A DNA stretch of 64,000 bases from Siphonodentalium dalli (Eukaryota > Mollusca > Scaphopoda > Gadilida > Siphonodentaliidae): contig CP136062.1 of assembly GCA_032622095.1 (NCBI GenBank), positions 141,254,351-141,318,350 of the forward strand. Direction: 5' to 3'. The position numbers were made by a program, and so were the translations under genes. Shown in pieces: positions 12,727-25,600 of the stretch; position 1 is the stretch's first letter, and every line of letters begins with the position of its first letter. Under the pieces are notes generated by a model that did no database searches, had not been told where the DNA came from, and saw only the letters and a program-made list of their open reading frames with translations.

Positions 12727-13703
12727 AAGCAAGTACGCATTTTACCGGATTATAAAGCCAAACTTTGAAACAGATAACTATCTAACCATAGATGATAACA
12801 AATCAGTTAACTATAGTATGGCCTTCCGGACAGGAAACCACAAACTCCCTAAAAAACATGGTACTTGGACAAATACGGATTACTCAGACCGAAATTGCAC
12901 ACTATGTAATCTTGAAATCGGCGACGAATATCACATGGTACTGAAATGTAGGGAACTTAATGAACTTAGAATAAAATATGTTTTTTTTGTTTACTTGATA
13001 CTCCATCGCCCTCAATATGCTGAGGATTATGTGGAGGTCCAGCCGTCCAGGTGCTACCACGGCCGAGTAACTTTATAACCCTGTGGTGACTCTATAGTAG
13101 CGTTCTTTAACGTGCACACACCGAGGCGTGTACACGGGTCAGCCATTAATGTCCGCGCCCGATCGGACAGCGTACTGAACCCACGACAACATACCTGGAC
13201 AAGTGTTGTTATGGGGGAAGTCGGCATTTTGCATTCGGATCTTTATTCAGTGATCTCGAATGAGACTTTTCAGCCTGACAAACTTGGTATCTGACCGAGT
13301 TCTGATTTTTGTCAGAATACCCTGACCAGGTTGCGATCCCCGGTCCACTAGCACGAGAGACCAGTACGCTACCTCTCGGCTACCTGAAACCCTACTATAC
13401 TACCAGAGACCTAACACTCACAAACTAACCGCTCTTTTCAACTCCCGAAATCAAAAGACAGTTAAAAATCTATCAGTATTTATTAAGAAGATCCTAGAAA
13501 TATTCAGGTCCGCCTGAGGCTTATTACCACCCCGCCTGACATACTGAAACAACCGAATACCGTCCAACATTTCTATATTCTATTATTATGCCATATATAA
13601 TATATACATGCATACCTGTACTGAAATATATTGTATACTATATCCATATATCTCTGTAATGTCTCAACTTGACGATCAGAATAAACTAATTGAATTGAAA
13701 TTG
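12727..13703 (+). pseudogene. LINE ORF2 3' fragment split by a SINE
   Basis: From about 12730 the plus strand encodes the C-terminal tail of a non-LTR retrotransposon ORF2. It includes a MAFRTGNHKLP-like stretch and a zinc-knuckle-like CTLC...DEYHMVLKC motif, and is open to about 12980. A 410-bp insertion follows, after which the same protein resumes at 13391 (YYQRPNTHKL, then FNSRN) and stops at a TGA near 13517. A short UTR ends in ATAAACTAATTGAATTGAA at about 13681-13700, a LINE-type 3' tail. The element is 5' truncated and dead. Confidence 0.8.
12981..13390 (-). mobile_element. tRNA-type SINE inserted antisense
   Basis: Read on the minus strand from 13390, the insert has a tRNA-like head with an A-box-like TAGCCGAGAGGTAGC, a B-box-like GGGATCGCAACC about 40 bp further on, a body containing GTGCACGTTAAAGAAC, and a terminal A run (8 T on the plus strand at 12981-12988). 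It interrupts the LINE reading frame exactly. Its low intergenic pol III promoter similarity is judged by eye. Confidence 0.7.
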
Positions 13704-13707
13704 AGTT

Positions 13708-13803
13708 GGTCATTCGCAAAACCAATATATTAAGAAGATCCTAGATATATTCAGGTCCGCCTGAGGCTTATTACCACCCCGCCTGACATACTGAAACAAC
13801 CGA
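13708..13803 (+). repeat. second copy of LINE 3' segment
   Basis: A short R1-like fragment (GGTCATTCGCAAAACCAATA) is followed by 13729-13801, which repeats 13481-13553 almost exactly: the last codons and stop of the LINE tail and the start of its 3' UTR. It is either a second, very short 5'-truncated insertion or a local duplication. Confidence 0.7.
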
Positions 13804-13812
13804 TATATATAT

Positions 13813-14105
13813 ATACTAGAAGGTGACCCGACTTCGTCCGGGCTTTGACATTGAATTGACCATTTTGAAGGTCAAGGTCAGGTGGGGTCACGATTTGACC
13901 CGTCCAAAACACTCCCTGGAAACAATTACCACTATGGTCCACTAAGTATCAAATTTTGTCAAAATCCGTCTGGCAATTTTCCAACACCAACACCCCAAAA
14001 ATGGTGGAAATTGGGCAAGCGGATACCGGGAAATCGGCCCAGCGGATACCGAGATACCCTATGTATCAAATTTCGTCCGTAAAAATCCGCCAGTTTTACC
14101 CGATT
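13813..14105 (+). repeat. GTCAAGGTCA family repeat R2, short copy
   Basis: It starts CGACTTCGTCCGGG and contains GAAGGTCAAGGTCAGGT, GGGGTCACGATTTGACCCG and TCCAAAACACTCCC. The same blocks occur in tandem at 38196-38665 and inverted at 16370-16925. It has no coding potential. Confidence 0.8.
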
Positions 14106-14640
14106 TGATTTCCACTAAAGTATGTAAACGCGCCTCATATACACACGCTCATTAATTATCAAGCTTCAACGTAAAGATAAATTAGCATTGTGTGGTAAAT
14201 TTTAACTAATTATTTTCTCGCAGTCAAAGTTGAACAATTTCGATGTTGTTGACATTGACGGCTTGGGGCCACCGGTAGATTCCATTTCGCAACAACGAAG
14301 TATCATTTCAGCTAAATGGATTCTTGGATGAGATTCCAGACCCGCGGGGTAAATGTAAACAGCTTGAGCCTATGCGTGGTGTGAATATACAAAAAATAAA
14401 TCTATCGACAATAGACCTAAGAATATTAGCTGTAAAAAAATTTATATATCAGAAATTGTAATAAATGATATATTTTGGGATAGATGCACGATTTTTAATA
14501 GCCTGCAAATTGACAATATATATTGTAAATGTTATAATTTTGGGAAAAATACACGATGCGTAATTGCATGCCTGCAAATTGCTAACGTTCGTCGACGTAT
14601 GAATATAGAGTTATCCTCCCTGCATCGCAGTGCTAAATCC
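14106..14640. other. non-coding, nothing recognised
   Basis: AT-rich sequence. Two related short pieces near 14460 and 14540 (TTGTAAATG, TGCCTGCAAATTG) suggest a small diverged duplication, but no element or gene. Confidence 0.4.
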
Positions 14641-14880
14641 GGCGTGATAGCACTGCGGATCCCGAGATATGAGTTTTGAAGGTCAAGGTCACGTCGCACG
14701 GGCAAATCAATAGGCCTATGTTAACCCCCGGCCGAAAATACCCCCACGTACCAAGTTTCGTCGAAATCGGGTCGGTCGTTTTCGAGTTCATCGATTACAC
14801 ACACACACACACACAGACAGATACACACACACACAGATCTTTCAAAATATATATTATATATATATATATATATTCTACAA
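14641..14880 (+). repeat. RTE/SINE-like 3' segment with (AC)n and (TA)n
   Basis: GAAGGTCAAGGTCACGTC is followed by CCAAGTTTCGTCGAAATCGG, then (AC)n, CAGACAGATA, a second (AC)n, and (TA)n at about 14851-14872. This organisation is typical of tails of invertebrate interspersed repeats. The assignment is by appearance only. Confidence 0.55.
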
Positions 14881-15129
14881 TTACAATCTTGGGTTTATAA
14901 TATATGATCTTGATCGCGTTACCATTTCTGACATTGGTTTTCTTGTTACGCCACCGTAGTGTGGTGTTTATAGCTTTTGTTTTTTTTATGTCGCATGGTC
15001 GATCGAGAATTCACTGGGTGATTGTACATTCGGCAAACCTCGTCAGATTCCGTCACCGTTTCATCGTACCGATAATTACGAGAGTACAACTAAGATTGGC
15101 ACATGTGTTTACGTCACCGGTGTAATTGT

Positions 15130-15950
15130 GGGGACATGCTTCTATTATGAAGGTTTGCTATCCCGAAGGTCCGCTATTCCGAAGGTTCTCTATTCCGAAG
15201 GTTTTTGTTATTTTTAGGTTAATTCTATAATTTAAAGTATTGAGACTAATTTGAGAGGGTTCATTTTCACAAAGATTCTTTATATGGAGTGTGCGCTCAC
15301 ATCCGAACTGATCATGCGCGCACACCGATACAGATACAGGAGGAAATAACTTAACTTAGAACATTAAATGTGATTTTGTTTTGTTTTCGCTGGTTTTCTT
15401 GAGATTTTATGTCATTACGTGGGCCCATACCTTTGAATTCTTGGCATATACTATGAATGTTGTGGTATATATGGACCCTCCCGCATTGGGACATGACATA
15501 GGTTCAGTTGACTTAAGTGGTGTTCTGTGTGTGCTCCAATTTGGAGTTCAATATTTTAAGGGCCAAGTTTAGAATTTTATGGGTCCATACCTTTGAACTC
15601 TGGGCATATAATATGAATATTGGGGGGCATGTCTCTATTCCGAAGGTTCACTATCCCGAAGGTCCACTATTCCGAAATTTCTCTGAATGTTCGCTATTCC
15701 GAAGGTTCACCAATCCGAAGGTTCGTTATTCCGAAGGTTCTGTGTTCCAAAGATTTTTTTTATTTTAAGGTTAATTCTATATTCTAAAGTAACGAGAGGG
15801 TTCATTATCACGAAGATTCTTTTTATGAAGGAAATAACGTAAAACATTAAATGTGATTTTGTTTTGTTTTCGAGGGTTTTCTTGAGTTTAATGTCATTAC
15901 GTATGACCTTATTTCTCATTACATATTCACGCCAAGGAGCCCACACAATT
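15130..15950 (+). repeat. duplicated block with CTATTCCGAAGGTT arrays
   Basis: Short tandem arrays of a ~16-bp unit (CTATTCCGAAGGTTCG) occur at about 15150-15210 and 15635-15750. Each is followed by the same downstream sequence (TTTTAGGTTAATTCTATA..., then ACATTAAATGTGATTTTGTTTTGTTTTCG). The intervening GGGYCCATACCTTTGAAYTC also appears twice (15421, 15580), so this is a nested direct duplication of an array-bearing element. Confidence 0.8.
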
Positions 15951-16369
15951 GCTATGTTACGATGCGATTTAATGTGATTATGTGTGACCTAATATCTCAA
16001 TAATCTGAGGCAAGAGTACGCCTGCTAAAGGCGAATTATAACAGTTGGGGGTATAACGCTCAATAAATACTGGAGGCTATAACAAACTGCGCAGTAGAAT
16101 ATCGCTGAATGGACGAGTATGAGATGAGCCTAAATGCAATTGTGACTTTGTTTAAAGGCCCACTTAATTTTCGAGTCATTAATTTTTTATAGTATATACG
16201 GTTTTAATAACAATTTATGCCATAAAATTTGAATAAACTACTATAATTCATCACCATTTGAAAGGCAGAATACTTCTATCTCCTAGTTTGAAACACCTTC
16301 AAAATACCGCGTCGTATATCTAGCAATTAGCAACCAACATGTCCTCCTCGGCTTTCCATAGAATTCAAC
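15951..16369. other. non-coding, nothing recognised
   Basis: AT-rich sequence without a supported frame, repeat or site. Confidence 0.4.
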
Positions 16370-16925
16370 GTAATTTGATACTTATGGGTATTTGTGTCCG
16401 GGAAGTGTTTTGAACGGGTCAAATCGTGACCCCGACCTGACCTTGACCATTAAAACTGTCAATGCAAGGTCAATTTGGGTAAAACGGACAAATTTCGGCG
16501 AAATTTGATACCTAGGGATACTTTGGTCCGAGGAGAGTTTTGAACGGGTCAAATCGTGACCTCGGCCTGACCTTGACCTTCAATATGGCCAATCAAAGGT
16601 CAACTCGGATAAAACGGATAGATTTCGACGAAATTTGATACCTATGGGTACTTTTGTCGGGGGGGGGGTGTTTTGGACGGGTCAAATCATGACTCTGACC
16701 TTACCTTGACCTTCAAAATTGTTAATTAAAGGTCAAGTTGGGTAAAACGGACGGATTTCGACGAAATTTGATACCTATGGGTAGTTTTCTACGGGTGGGG
16801 GTGTTTTGGACTGGACAAATCATGACCCTGACCTGACATTGACTTTCGAAATAGTCAATTGAAGGTCAAATCGCACCTTTCACCGGAAAGCAGATGGGAA
16901 ACAGTCCGGGTGAAGTCGGGCCTAT
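16370..16925 (-). repeat. R2 repeat, four tandem ~130-bp units, inverted
   Basis: Four units, each carrying GTTTTGRACGGGTCAAATC, TGACCTTGACC and GAAATTTGATACCTA-like blocks, spaced 130-133 bp (for example 16441, 16571, 16704, 16837). The array ends in GGTGAAGTCGGG, the reverse complement of the start of the plus-strand copies at 13813 and 38200. Confidence 0.85.
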
Positions 16926-18990
16926 CAGCTTGTGTAATAAAGAAGACAGTTTGATGAAAGTAATGTATGCCACGAGAAACGGGAAAACTTGAAATATGGA
17001 AGTACGCAAATTTCCCGCATAAAATTTGAAAGCTAGTTTATAGAATAATTGTATTTTTATTTATATTTATGGCTAATAATACGATATTGGTGGCGTTACC
17101 ATTTCTGACTATGGTTTTCTTGTTTATAATGCGTAATAATTTTGGCGAAGTCTCTCACTGAATAGGTTCGCTATACAATGGCCTTGGGCACCTTGTATAT
17201 CCGACACCGGAAATTGCGCAGTAATTTTTCATTTGTTTACATTAAATTTCGATATTTTTCACAAAATGTTGATTATATCTAATTACGAAGACAAGTTAGG
17301 AACAGCAAATCACTCGGTATACTTGACTAGTATACTACACTTCTAAATATACTATCTATCAATCCTGGATCTGGTGTACGGCAAATTGCAGAAGCACTAC
17401 CTGATTGTTAGTGTACGGCACATTGCAAGTCGAAATAAATATATACCAAAAATAGGCAAATAATTGGTGCAAAAATAGGAGTTATATCATTACACATCAG
17501 TATGATATCGATTGTACCATTTCGATGATTTCCGGCTCATGCATATGGCACACCACGTGTACACCCATTAAATTGTGACTTATGTTTGGGCCTTAAAATT
17601 ACATTAGAGCGGATTAACTACCCGGAAGCCAGTCAGCACGATAAGTTTAAATGTCCACTTTGAAATTCAACACAGCTATTCTATTTGGCAATGGTTATGA
17701 TACCGTTTCTCCGAAACGCCACACACTGTAATGGGCATCGGAACACATTGGCAATGTGTCACGGTCCATTGTTTACAGCCAATACATTCAATGTAATCTA
17801 AAAACATCGAATACCACACAAATCTTTTATTTTATAGTTAAAAATCTACCAATACCCATCTTAAACTAGAATGCACTCAGAGAGATGCCAACGTGCGCAA
17901 AAATGTAATAAACAATAATTTAAAAAATAATTTTACTGTATATTACTTAATTTATTTAATTTAATTTAATGTTAGCAAAAAAAGACAATTACCATTTCTC
18001 ATTTCATCACAGATCAAAGGCAAATTACTATATTAATCATTTAAGTAATTGAAACCAATTCCATGTTGCCGAAAGGATGAGACTTTAATATCGATTACAT
18101 TTTTTTCAGCGGCATATTTTGATTTTCATTTTCCGATAGTCAAAGTTGACCAAAGGAGCAATTATAAGAAATAATTAATATTATTTGTGTAAATATTGAT
18201 AGCAGCCAATATGCAACAATAAATATCAATAATTAATCAATAACGATCATTTTATGTAATAATAAACTCTTCAAACGGTGTTTGTGTCAACAAATGCGTT
18301 TTGTTTTGTGTTACGTCATTCGTCGTATTTGACCCGGAACTCGGCTGAAGGTTAGTAGGCTATTCAGCATATTGCGTCTAATTACGAAATCGCGTTTTGA
18401 ATGTCTCTCTTTCCCCGCACGATAAAAAGAGGACTTCGCACGAACCAAAAATGATAAAACTTCCCAATTATAAGTAAAAATACCCAAATGAAGGAGTCTA
18501 TGTAGGTCCCGAAGGAGTGCAGGAGTCTATAGATGTATAGTTCTGATGGAGAAAATGTAGGTCGATCTATTTTTGTCATAACTCTGACGTATTTTGACCT
18601 GGGAAAAAAAATCGAAATCGAGGCTCACTACGAGCATGCCAGTTTTAAATATAGAAACAGGGAATCCCGACAAATGGCGATATCGGCGACAAACAAATAA
18701 TCGAAAACAACACATAAAATAAACATAGCAAAAACGCGGCACAGTAAAAATGTCAGAACGCCACGAGGTTTTACGTCGTTTTTGGTGACGTCATGGAGTG
18801 AAACGGAGTAGGGTGACACCAACCTACGAATCTGTCTGATCGCCATACTGTTGCGCGAGCGCACGTAATAATTATAAAGGGATCAAGATTTCCAATCAAC
18901 TCTAATCGACTGCCACAGATCATAAATCAAATTGATAATAAAACACTGATTAAACTCATCAACAACTCCACTAATCCACCCTCAATTAGA
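16926..18990. other. non-coding, nothing recognised
   Basis: About 2 kb of AT-rich sequence with only a short R1 signature near 17090 (GGCGTTACCATTTCTGAC). Three overlapping minus-strand frames between 18382 and 18864 have no recognisable domain and are not called as genes. Confidence 0.4.
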
Positions 18991-19004
18991 GGGACTTGTT
19001 GCAT

Positions 19005-20140
19005 TTCTAGGGGACTTGCTGCATTTCCAGGGAATGTTAATATCTATAGATCACAGTGAACAACATTTCTATTTTGGACCTCTTGAATTGAAGATGGTGG
19101 ATGAATATAAATATTTAGGTATTATTATTCACAAAGGTGGAACCTTAATCAAAGCTGCTGATAGCTTATCAGACAAAGCTAAGAAAGCATATTATGCAAT
19201 AAAAAGCAAACTAAACGATTAGCCAAATTTATCAGTGAAAACATGGATGCAAATAGTAAATTCTATGATAATTCCAATAACGACATACGGATAAGAAATA
19301 TGGATTTCTGATCTAAATATTAACCCTAACTCAATGAAACACATATTTAGTTCATGTGTTGATAAAACTTATACTTCAATCATGAAAGACATACTAGGTG
19401 TTAACAGTAAAGCTACAAATATTGCAGTATACTCAGAACTCAATACTATACCAACATGCTTACAAATTTCAGAGGAGGTTGATGGAGGTCAGTAAATCTG
19501 GGGACTCATCTAGACATAAATTATTAATCTCTGCATTCAATGAAGATAACCTAATTCAGAAAATCAGGCCAAAAATGTCATGGGCTAATTCGTTGACTTA
19601 AATAGAGAAATTTGTGGGCCAAAAACTCACAATTATGAATGGATCGGAATTAAAAAACTTAATAACAGTTACATATAACTTAAAAGTTGAAAATGATTAT
19701 AAAAGAATGATGAATCTCAATGAAGGTAAACTAAGGTTTTACAGCAAAATTTATGGAATCACATACAACATTCCAAAGGCAAATAGAAGAGAATTGACTA
19801 AATTGAGGATTAGTGCTCATGGCCTACACATTGAAACAGGAAGATATACTAGACCAAAAAAAGACGTTTCGGACAGATTGTGCAACTTTTGTCCCAAACA
19901 AATTGAAGACGAAATACACTTTTTATACTATTGTACTATGTATAAGGACTTGAGAATAAAATATGACACATTTCAACTGGGAGAAAATATTAATAACCCC
20001 AAGATGCTGCTGAATCCAAAAACCTTCTCTGCAACAAAGCAAATATGTAATTTCATCAAATAAGCCCTAGATAAACGTAAATCAAACATTACGCTAGAAT
20101 ATGGTCATATCCAATAAAGAATTTGAATTTGAATTTGAAT
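19005..20140 (+). pseudogene. 5'-truncated LINE ORF2 relic
   Basis: Broken frames encode the end of a reverse transcriptase and its C-terminal tail. A thumb-like VDEYKYLGIIIHKGG is at about 19096-19140, connector pieces follow across a stop at 19219-19221 and frame shifts, and a long open tail (19614-20063) contains KLRISAHGLHIETGRY and a zinc-knuckle-like CNFC...DEIHFLYYC motif. The tail TTTGAATTTGAATTTGAA at about 20119-20137 after an AATAAAG is the LINE 3' end. It belongs to a different family from the 22642 and 26628 elements. It is dead and 5' truncated. Confidence 0.8.
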
Positions 20141-20149
20141 ATAAAATAT

Positions 20150-20470
20150 GCCGAGAATACAAAGTTCAGTTGGTATCAACGATCAGAAATGAACACCCAA
20201 CGAACCGGACATATAGGTAGACGGGGTGCTTACAGCAGTAACAGACAGCCGAGACAAATGATGGCCAACGACAAAAGATGTGACAATTTTATGACACAGA
20301 CAACAAATCAGTACGAACGTTCTGCGACTCAGTTAGATGCCATGAACACAGCGACGAAGATGTGCAGAAACTCAACGGACACAAGTTCTTTACGTAGTGG
20401 TTTGATTATGTTAAGTGAGCATATTTTGCAATTTTCAGGTGTTATTAGTAGAACAATTTCAGATATGTAA
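20150..20470 (+). other. unassigned open stretch after a LINE tail
   Basis: An open frame of about 107 codons follows directly on the LINE tail. It is hydrophilic and rich in Asn, Thr, Arg and Met, and recognisable to me as no family. It ends at 20470 with no clear splice donor. It could be chance, part of an unrecognised element, or an exon. Confidence 0.2.
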
Positions 20471-21405
20471 TGCAAATGCTATATAAGCGAACAACGCTGA
20501 GATATTTAAACATAATACTAATGACCATTGAGCTATTTTTTCATGGGTTATAATCTCTTTTACTTTTAATGTTGTTTTCAACTAGGCCTAGACATGGTGC
20601 TACTGTATTTACACAAAAAATATTTCTTTAATTTCAAAGTAGTTTTTGTGTAAATTCTAGCTAATAGAATCCAGCGATTTTAATTGGTCATATTGATCAG
20701 ATACATCTGCGGTGAGATGCTCGTAGCCCGTTTATATATAACCATGGGTATATGACAGATATAACCGTAAAAAAACGCCGTTCTTTTGACCGTGTATTTA
20801 TCCATGGTGTGTGTGCCTGTGGTTGTCCGTAACCTGGTGCCCGGTGTTATTGCTTTGAAAGGTAATCATGTTCGACTGGTGTTGTTAGATTGGTAATGAG
20901 ATTAGCGATTTCTATGTCTTGTCTTGTCATATTTACTGTTTGAAATTTGTATGGGAGTAGACGTACGTTTTATACTAGAAATTGCGCAACAGGGGCGGAG
21001 AGAAATCGCACGTCGAGTTGGTTTAAGGGTTTTTAGAAAAAGTATTTATATAACAGAACGATACCATATATATACTATATGCCACTGCATCCAATTTGGG
21101 CTTAGTGTAGTTTTGTGGTTATGAGAGCTCATTCCCCCCTGATTTCTGCTCCATATGTGGTCTTCTCCTTTAAAATATCTATATGATTTCAAACAGGGGA
21201 TATCCCCGACGCAGGGGATATACGATTCTCTGACATGGGGGGGGGGCGGGCTTTAGCTACTGGGTTGACCATTGCAGATCTCACCGACGGGGGTGGCTAT
21301 CCCTCTCCGACAGGGGTGGGGATGTATCACCCTGACTCCTTCCGGGTGCCACCCAACATAATTTAGTATCGATGATTTCTCGTCTTAAGTGAATGCAAGA
21401 CCGCG
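20471..21405. other. non-coding, nothing recognised
   Basis: No supported gene. A G-rich tract with a 10-base G run sits near 21240, and CAGGGGATATMC occurs twice near 21195-21225. Confidence 0.4.
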
Positions 21406-21950
21406 CTCTTAGCATGGGGTGCCAAGGGACGTGTCGACAGGGGTGGTTATGCAGGGGTCTCCCCCCAAACTGTAGTCTAACCTAATGCAACATTAATTGG
21501 AAAATTCACACCAAAATTAGGTTGAAATTGTTCTCGCAGTTTGATTTTCCAACAATTTCTTAGTGACGAATTTGTTGTTTTTAGACCAACATTTGCATAT
21601 ATCCCCTTTCATTTGCAAAATTCTTGACAGAAATGGCCATCATTTGGCAATTTTCAAATCTAAGGGTGAGTGTCAGTGTGAGTGTTAGGATTGTCAAATT
21701 TTCATGTCAAGATTTTCACAATGTTCTCAAGTCGGACATAACCATCGTGTGTTCTGTGCCATTGCCAGTAGTTAATTGCTAATTAATTTAAGAACAAATA
21801 AATCGGGGTGTAAATTTGTCTGGCGTTATACCACTAGATGTTAAGATTTTTTAATCTCATACTGGGCCGAACCATCCTTTTCATCCCCCTGTATGGCCAG
21901 TGGCCACAAGACAACTGGTCCATTTAGAATAGGCTACCATCTAGTAGTCG
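21405..21950 (+). repeat. dispersed repeat family R3, copy 1
   Basis: Homologous to the reverse complement of 40148-40650. Shared blocks include TTCACACCAAAATTAGGTT, TTGTTCTCGCAGTTTGATTTT, CCAACATTTGCATA and, at the other end, CATTTAGAATAGGCTACCAT. The two copies are oppositely oriented, about 500 bp long and diverged. No open reading frame or terminal repeat is convincing. Confidence 0.75.
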
Positions 21951-22641
21951 CCGGAGGGGAGGGGGGTGGAAACTGAATTACGCAAACTTGTGTTGTTGGT
22001 GTGGTTCAATGGGGTGAGGTGCATTTGGAAATTCCAAGGTGGAGACCACCCCAACGAAAACCACCCAGCCAAGTCCAGAGTGCCAAATATCACAGATTCA
22101 ACCATGCAGGGGTGCCCCTCGCGACTTAAGTTTCTGCTTTCGGCATAGGCCTATTTGTTTTCTATCCGAGAATACACAGAACCGGCGGCAATATATTGAC
22201 CATACTCTGAATGAAAAGGCTTCCGTGGCGATCACACGGTAACGTCGTGCTGCAAGTAAGACGATAATAATTGTGTTGTAGAAATGATACGGAAGACCGA
22301 TTGTCAAAAATCGCACATCAAAATACACAGGGCAAAGCTTGTCGATCCAAACTGTGGAGTGTGTTTTCATTGTGTATTTCTCGCATATACCCATGGTTAT
22401 ATATAAACAGGCTACGAGCATCTGACCGCATGTTTGTATATCAGGGATTGTATATATTAATTATATTCTGGGTTAGAATGATATAAAATGATGCATGTAG
22501 GCCTATAATGCTATATATAGATATATATTCTCGAGTTTGCGAGAACATAATCCATTGTTCTCGGCTCTTTGCGCATGTACCGGTACTATGTGTTCCTGGA
22601 TTTGTATCCGATGACCTCCGATCCTATATTTAAAAAAAAAA
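21951..22641. other. non-coding, nothing recognised
   Basis: Precedes the first LINE ORF2 and may include its 5' sequence, but I see no ORF1 remnant. Overlapping frames on both strands at 21966-22486 are not supported by any domain. Confidence 0.4.
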
Positions 22642-25600
22642 ATGAATTTTGAAAGCGAACTACACGATATGAAAAATATTTGCTATACTATTTGGAATAT
22701 TCAGGGACTCACAAACAAGGTGAATGAACATGATTTTATTAAGCTGATAAATCGTTATGATTTTATTACTATAACAGAAACCTGGCATAACGATATCGCG
22801 AACATCCAAATTCCAGAATATCATTGTTTAGACTTTTGCAGAAAAGAAAACACCCCTGGTCAAGTGGTCCTGCTAATATGATATGATGCTGGTGGTCCTG
22901 CTGAATTGCTATGATGCGGGTAGAGCAAACTGATGCTGTTACGAAAAAGTACAGTTATTTTTTTATAAAATTGTCATTTTCGCGGTGTTTGGCTAATCCG
23001 AGCGATTTGAGAAAAAAAACAGTGTGTGTATGAGACATCCAAGAACATAATTTGAAAAATATAATAATGCCTGCGCTTGTGTTTCTAAAACGACGTGAAT
23101 AGTCATCTTGATTATAGTCCATTTTCAACAACTAATACAACCAGTATTAAAAATATTTCACAATAAATATATGTTTTTGAATGTTTGATACGTTTAATGG
23201 CCTTTCTTGTATATGTTCAGATTATCGGAACACCGCGAAAAAGACAAATTAAAAACATATAACGGTACTTTTTGTTAACAGCATCAGTTTGCCCTTTAAC
23301 AGCATCATAGCAATTCAGCAGGACCCAACCGCATCATAGCACACGAGCAGGACCACTTGACCAGGGGTGGAAAAGAATGCGAGAGGGGGGATTGCGTTTT
23401 ACTGTCGTTCCTTATATAAAAACTATATCAAGACAGTTAAGCGCATGCATGGCACGACGTTGTGGGTTGAATTTGAAGGCAAAATGTTCGGATTAGAAAC
23501 AAACATTGTGTTCATTTCTGTGTATATACCTCCAATCAATTCAAGTATTTGGAAAACAGGTGACAAACGTGAAATTTTTTTTAGTGATCTCGCGAACGAT
23601 CTTGCGAAGTTGAAATCGGACCAGCTGATTATTCTTGGGGGGGATTTCAATGCTAAAGCCGGAGGCAAACCGGATTTTGTTGCACACGATGACGACAGAC
23701 ACATTTTAGTGCATGACAACTATATGCTTGATTCCGTGGAAGAAAGGGCTAGTCTCGATAAAGTCTGCAATGATTTTGGGAAACAGCTCCTCAATATTTG
23801 TAAATCAAGTGGCCAGAATAGTCAACGTCGGAAAACTTGGTGATTCTCTAGGTAATTTAACCAGCTACCAATACAATGGAGCCAGCATAGTTGATTATGT
23901 AATAACAAATGAAAAGTATTTATACGATGTTACGTACTTTTGTGTAAAACCCCCAACAGAATTCTCAGACCACAGTCAGCTCTCGGTGCATCTAAACTTC
24001 AAAGTGTGTACATTTGAAACACAAAAACTTAAATATAAATACACCAATCGTAGTGTCAAGGTGAAATGGTGCGATGATAGTTCCGATAAAGCGAAAGTTT
24101 TTTTATACGAGCCACATATTCAAAAAAGTCTGATGAATTTCAGACTCACTACCTATCGGGAAAATCCCGATGGCACCGAAAGCGTAACTCATCACCTAAG
24201 CGAAATATTCAAATGCATTAACCAAGCTTCGACAAAAGTTATTAACACGACCACAACGAAAACGTATCTGGTTTGATCAATGTTGTGAAGATTTGAAAAC
24301 AAATATGGGAAATGTGGTTAGTCAAATGAAAAAGAATCCCCTGGATAAAACTCTACAATTAAAGTTTTTCAATGCAAAGAAATTATACAAAAGAGAAGCG
24401 AAACTGAAGTCTAAATTATTTCGGTTACAAATGTCTGAAAAAATAGATAGGTTCGAAAGTAGCGACCCATCGGTGTATTGGGATAAATCAAAAGCTTGCG
24501 AATGAACAAAGCACAAGAAAAATCTGACGACCTTCACCCTGATGAAGCTGTTGATTTTTTCGACCAATTACTCTGTCGCGATACACCTGAAACAAATTTT
24601 CAATATCTCGCCGAAAGTCAGAGTGAATTACGGATAGAACTTAATAATAGTGACATAACTGCCACGGAAGTACTTGATGCATTAAGGCAATTGAAAAACA
24701 GGAAAGCGACAGGCTTAGATAATATTCCGAATGAATTACTAAAGACAATAATTTCGTTCGTAATAGATGACGTGACAAGACTTTTCAACCATGTCTTGAA
24801 GCCAGGACATTATCCATTATGCTGGAGTCATTCATTCATCAAAACATTATATAAGAAAGGAAACAGACATGATCCAAACAATTACAGGCCAATTGCCCTG
24901 AGTAGTAATGTTGGAAAACTGTTCAATAAAATTATTAACTCTGGAATCGACAACTTTTTAGAAACAAACAAACTTATAAGTGATAATCAATTCGGATTTA
25001 GAAAAAAATAGCAGTACAATCGACAGTGCGTTCGTCTTGCGTACGTTAGTGAATAAGAAAACAGAGCAGAAACGACCTCTATATACTGCTTTTGTAGACT
25101 TCAAGAAAGCATTCGATTCCGTTGATAGATCTATTTTATTTACAAAACTTCAAGGTATTGGTGTTAACGGTTCGGTATTCTCGATTCTACAGTCCATTTA
25201 TAAGTCGAGTGTTTATTCCGTTAAAACGTCAGCAGGATTTGTTCCCTCTTTGCTATCGAAAATAGGAGTACGGCAAGGATAATCGTTGTCGCCCACCCTT
25301 TTCAAAATATTCATTGACGATATTGGCAGACAATTCAATACCATGGGCCATCCGTGCTACATAAACAATCGCCCGATTAGTCACTTACTTTTTGCTGATG
25401 ATCTCGTTTTACTGTCTGAAACAGCCGAGGGTTTGCAAAATTCTTTGAATGAGTTGCAAAAATATACTTATAATAATAATCTAACGGTTAATTCAGACAA
25501 AAAAAATGCATGATATTTAAGCCAAATAAACGGAAGTTGCATATGGATAATAAGTTTTATATAAATGGTGAGTCGTTAGAAGTAGTCGAAGAATATAAAT

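Noticed and set aside
13300-13390. Stand-alone tRNA gene
   Set aside because: The tRNA-like sequence is the head of a SINE with a body and A tail, is degenerate, and does not form a credible acceptor stem by eye.
18382-18864. Cluster of overlapping minus-strand frames
   Set aside because: Three frames overlap with no homology signal or splice context; consistent with chance.
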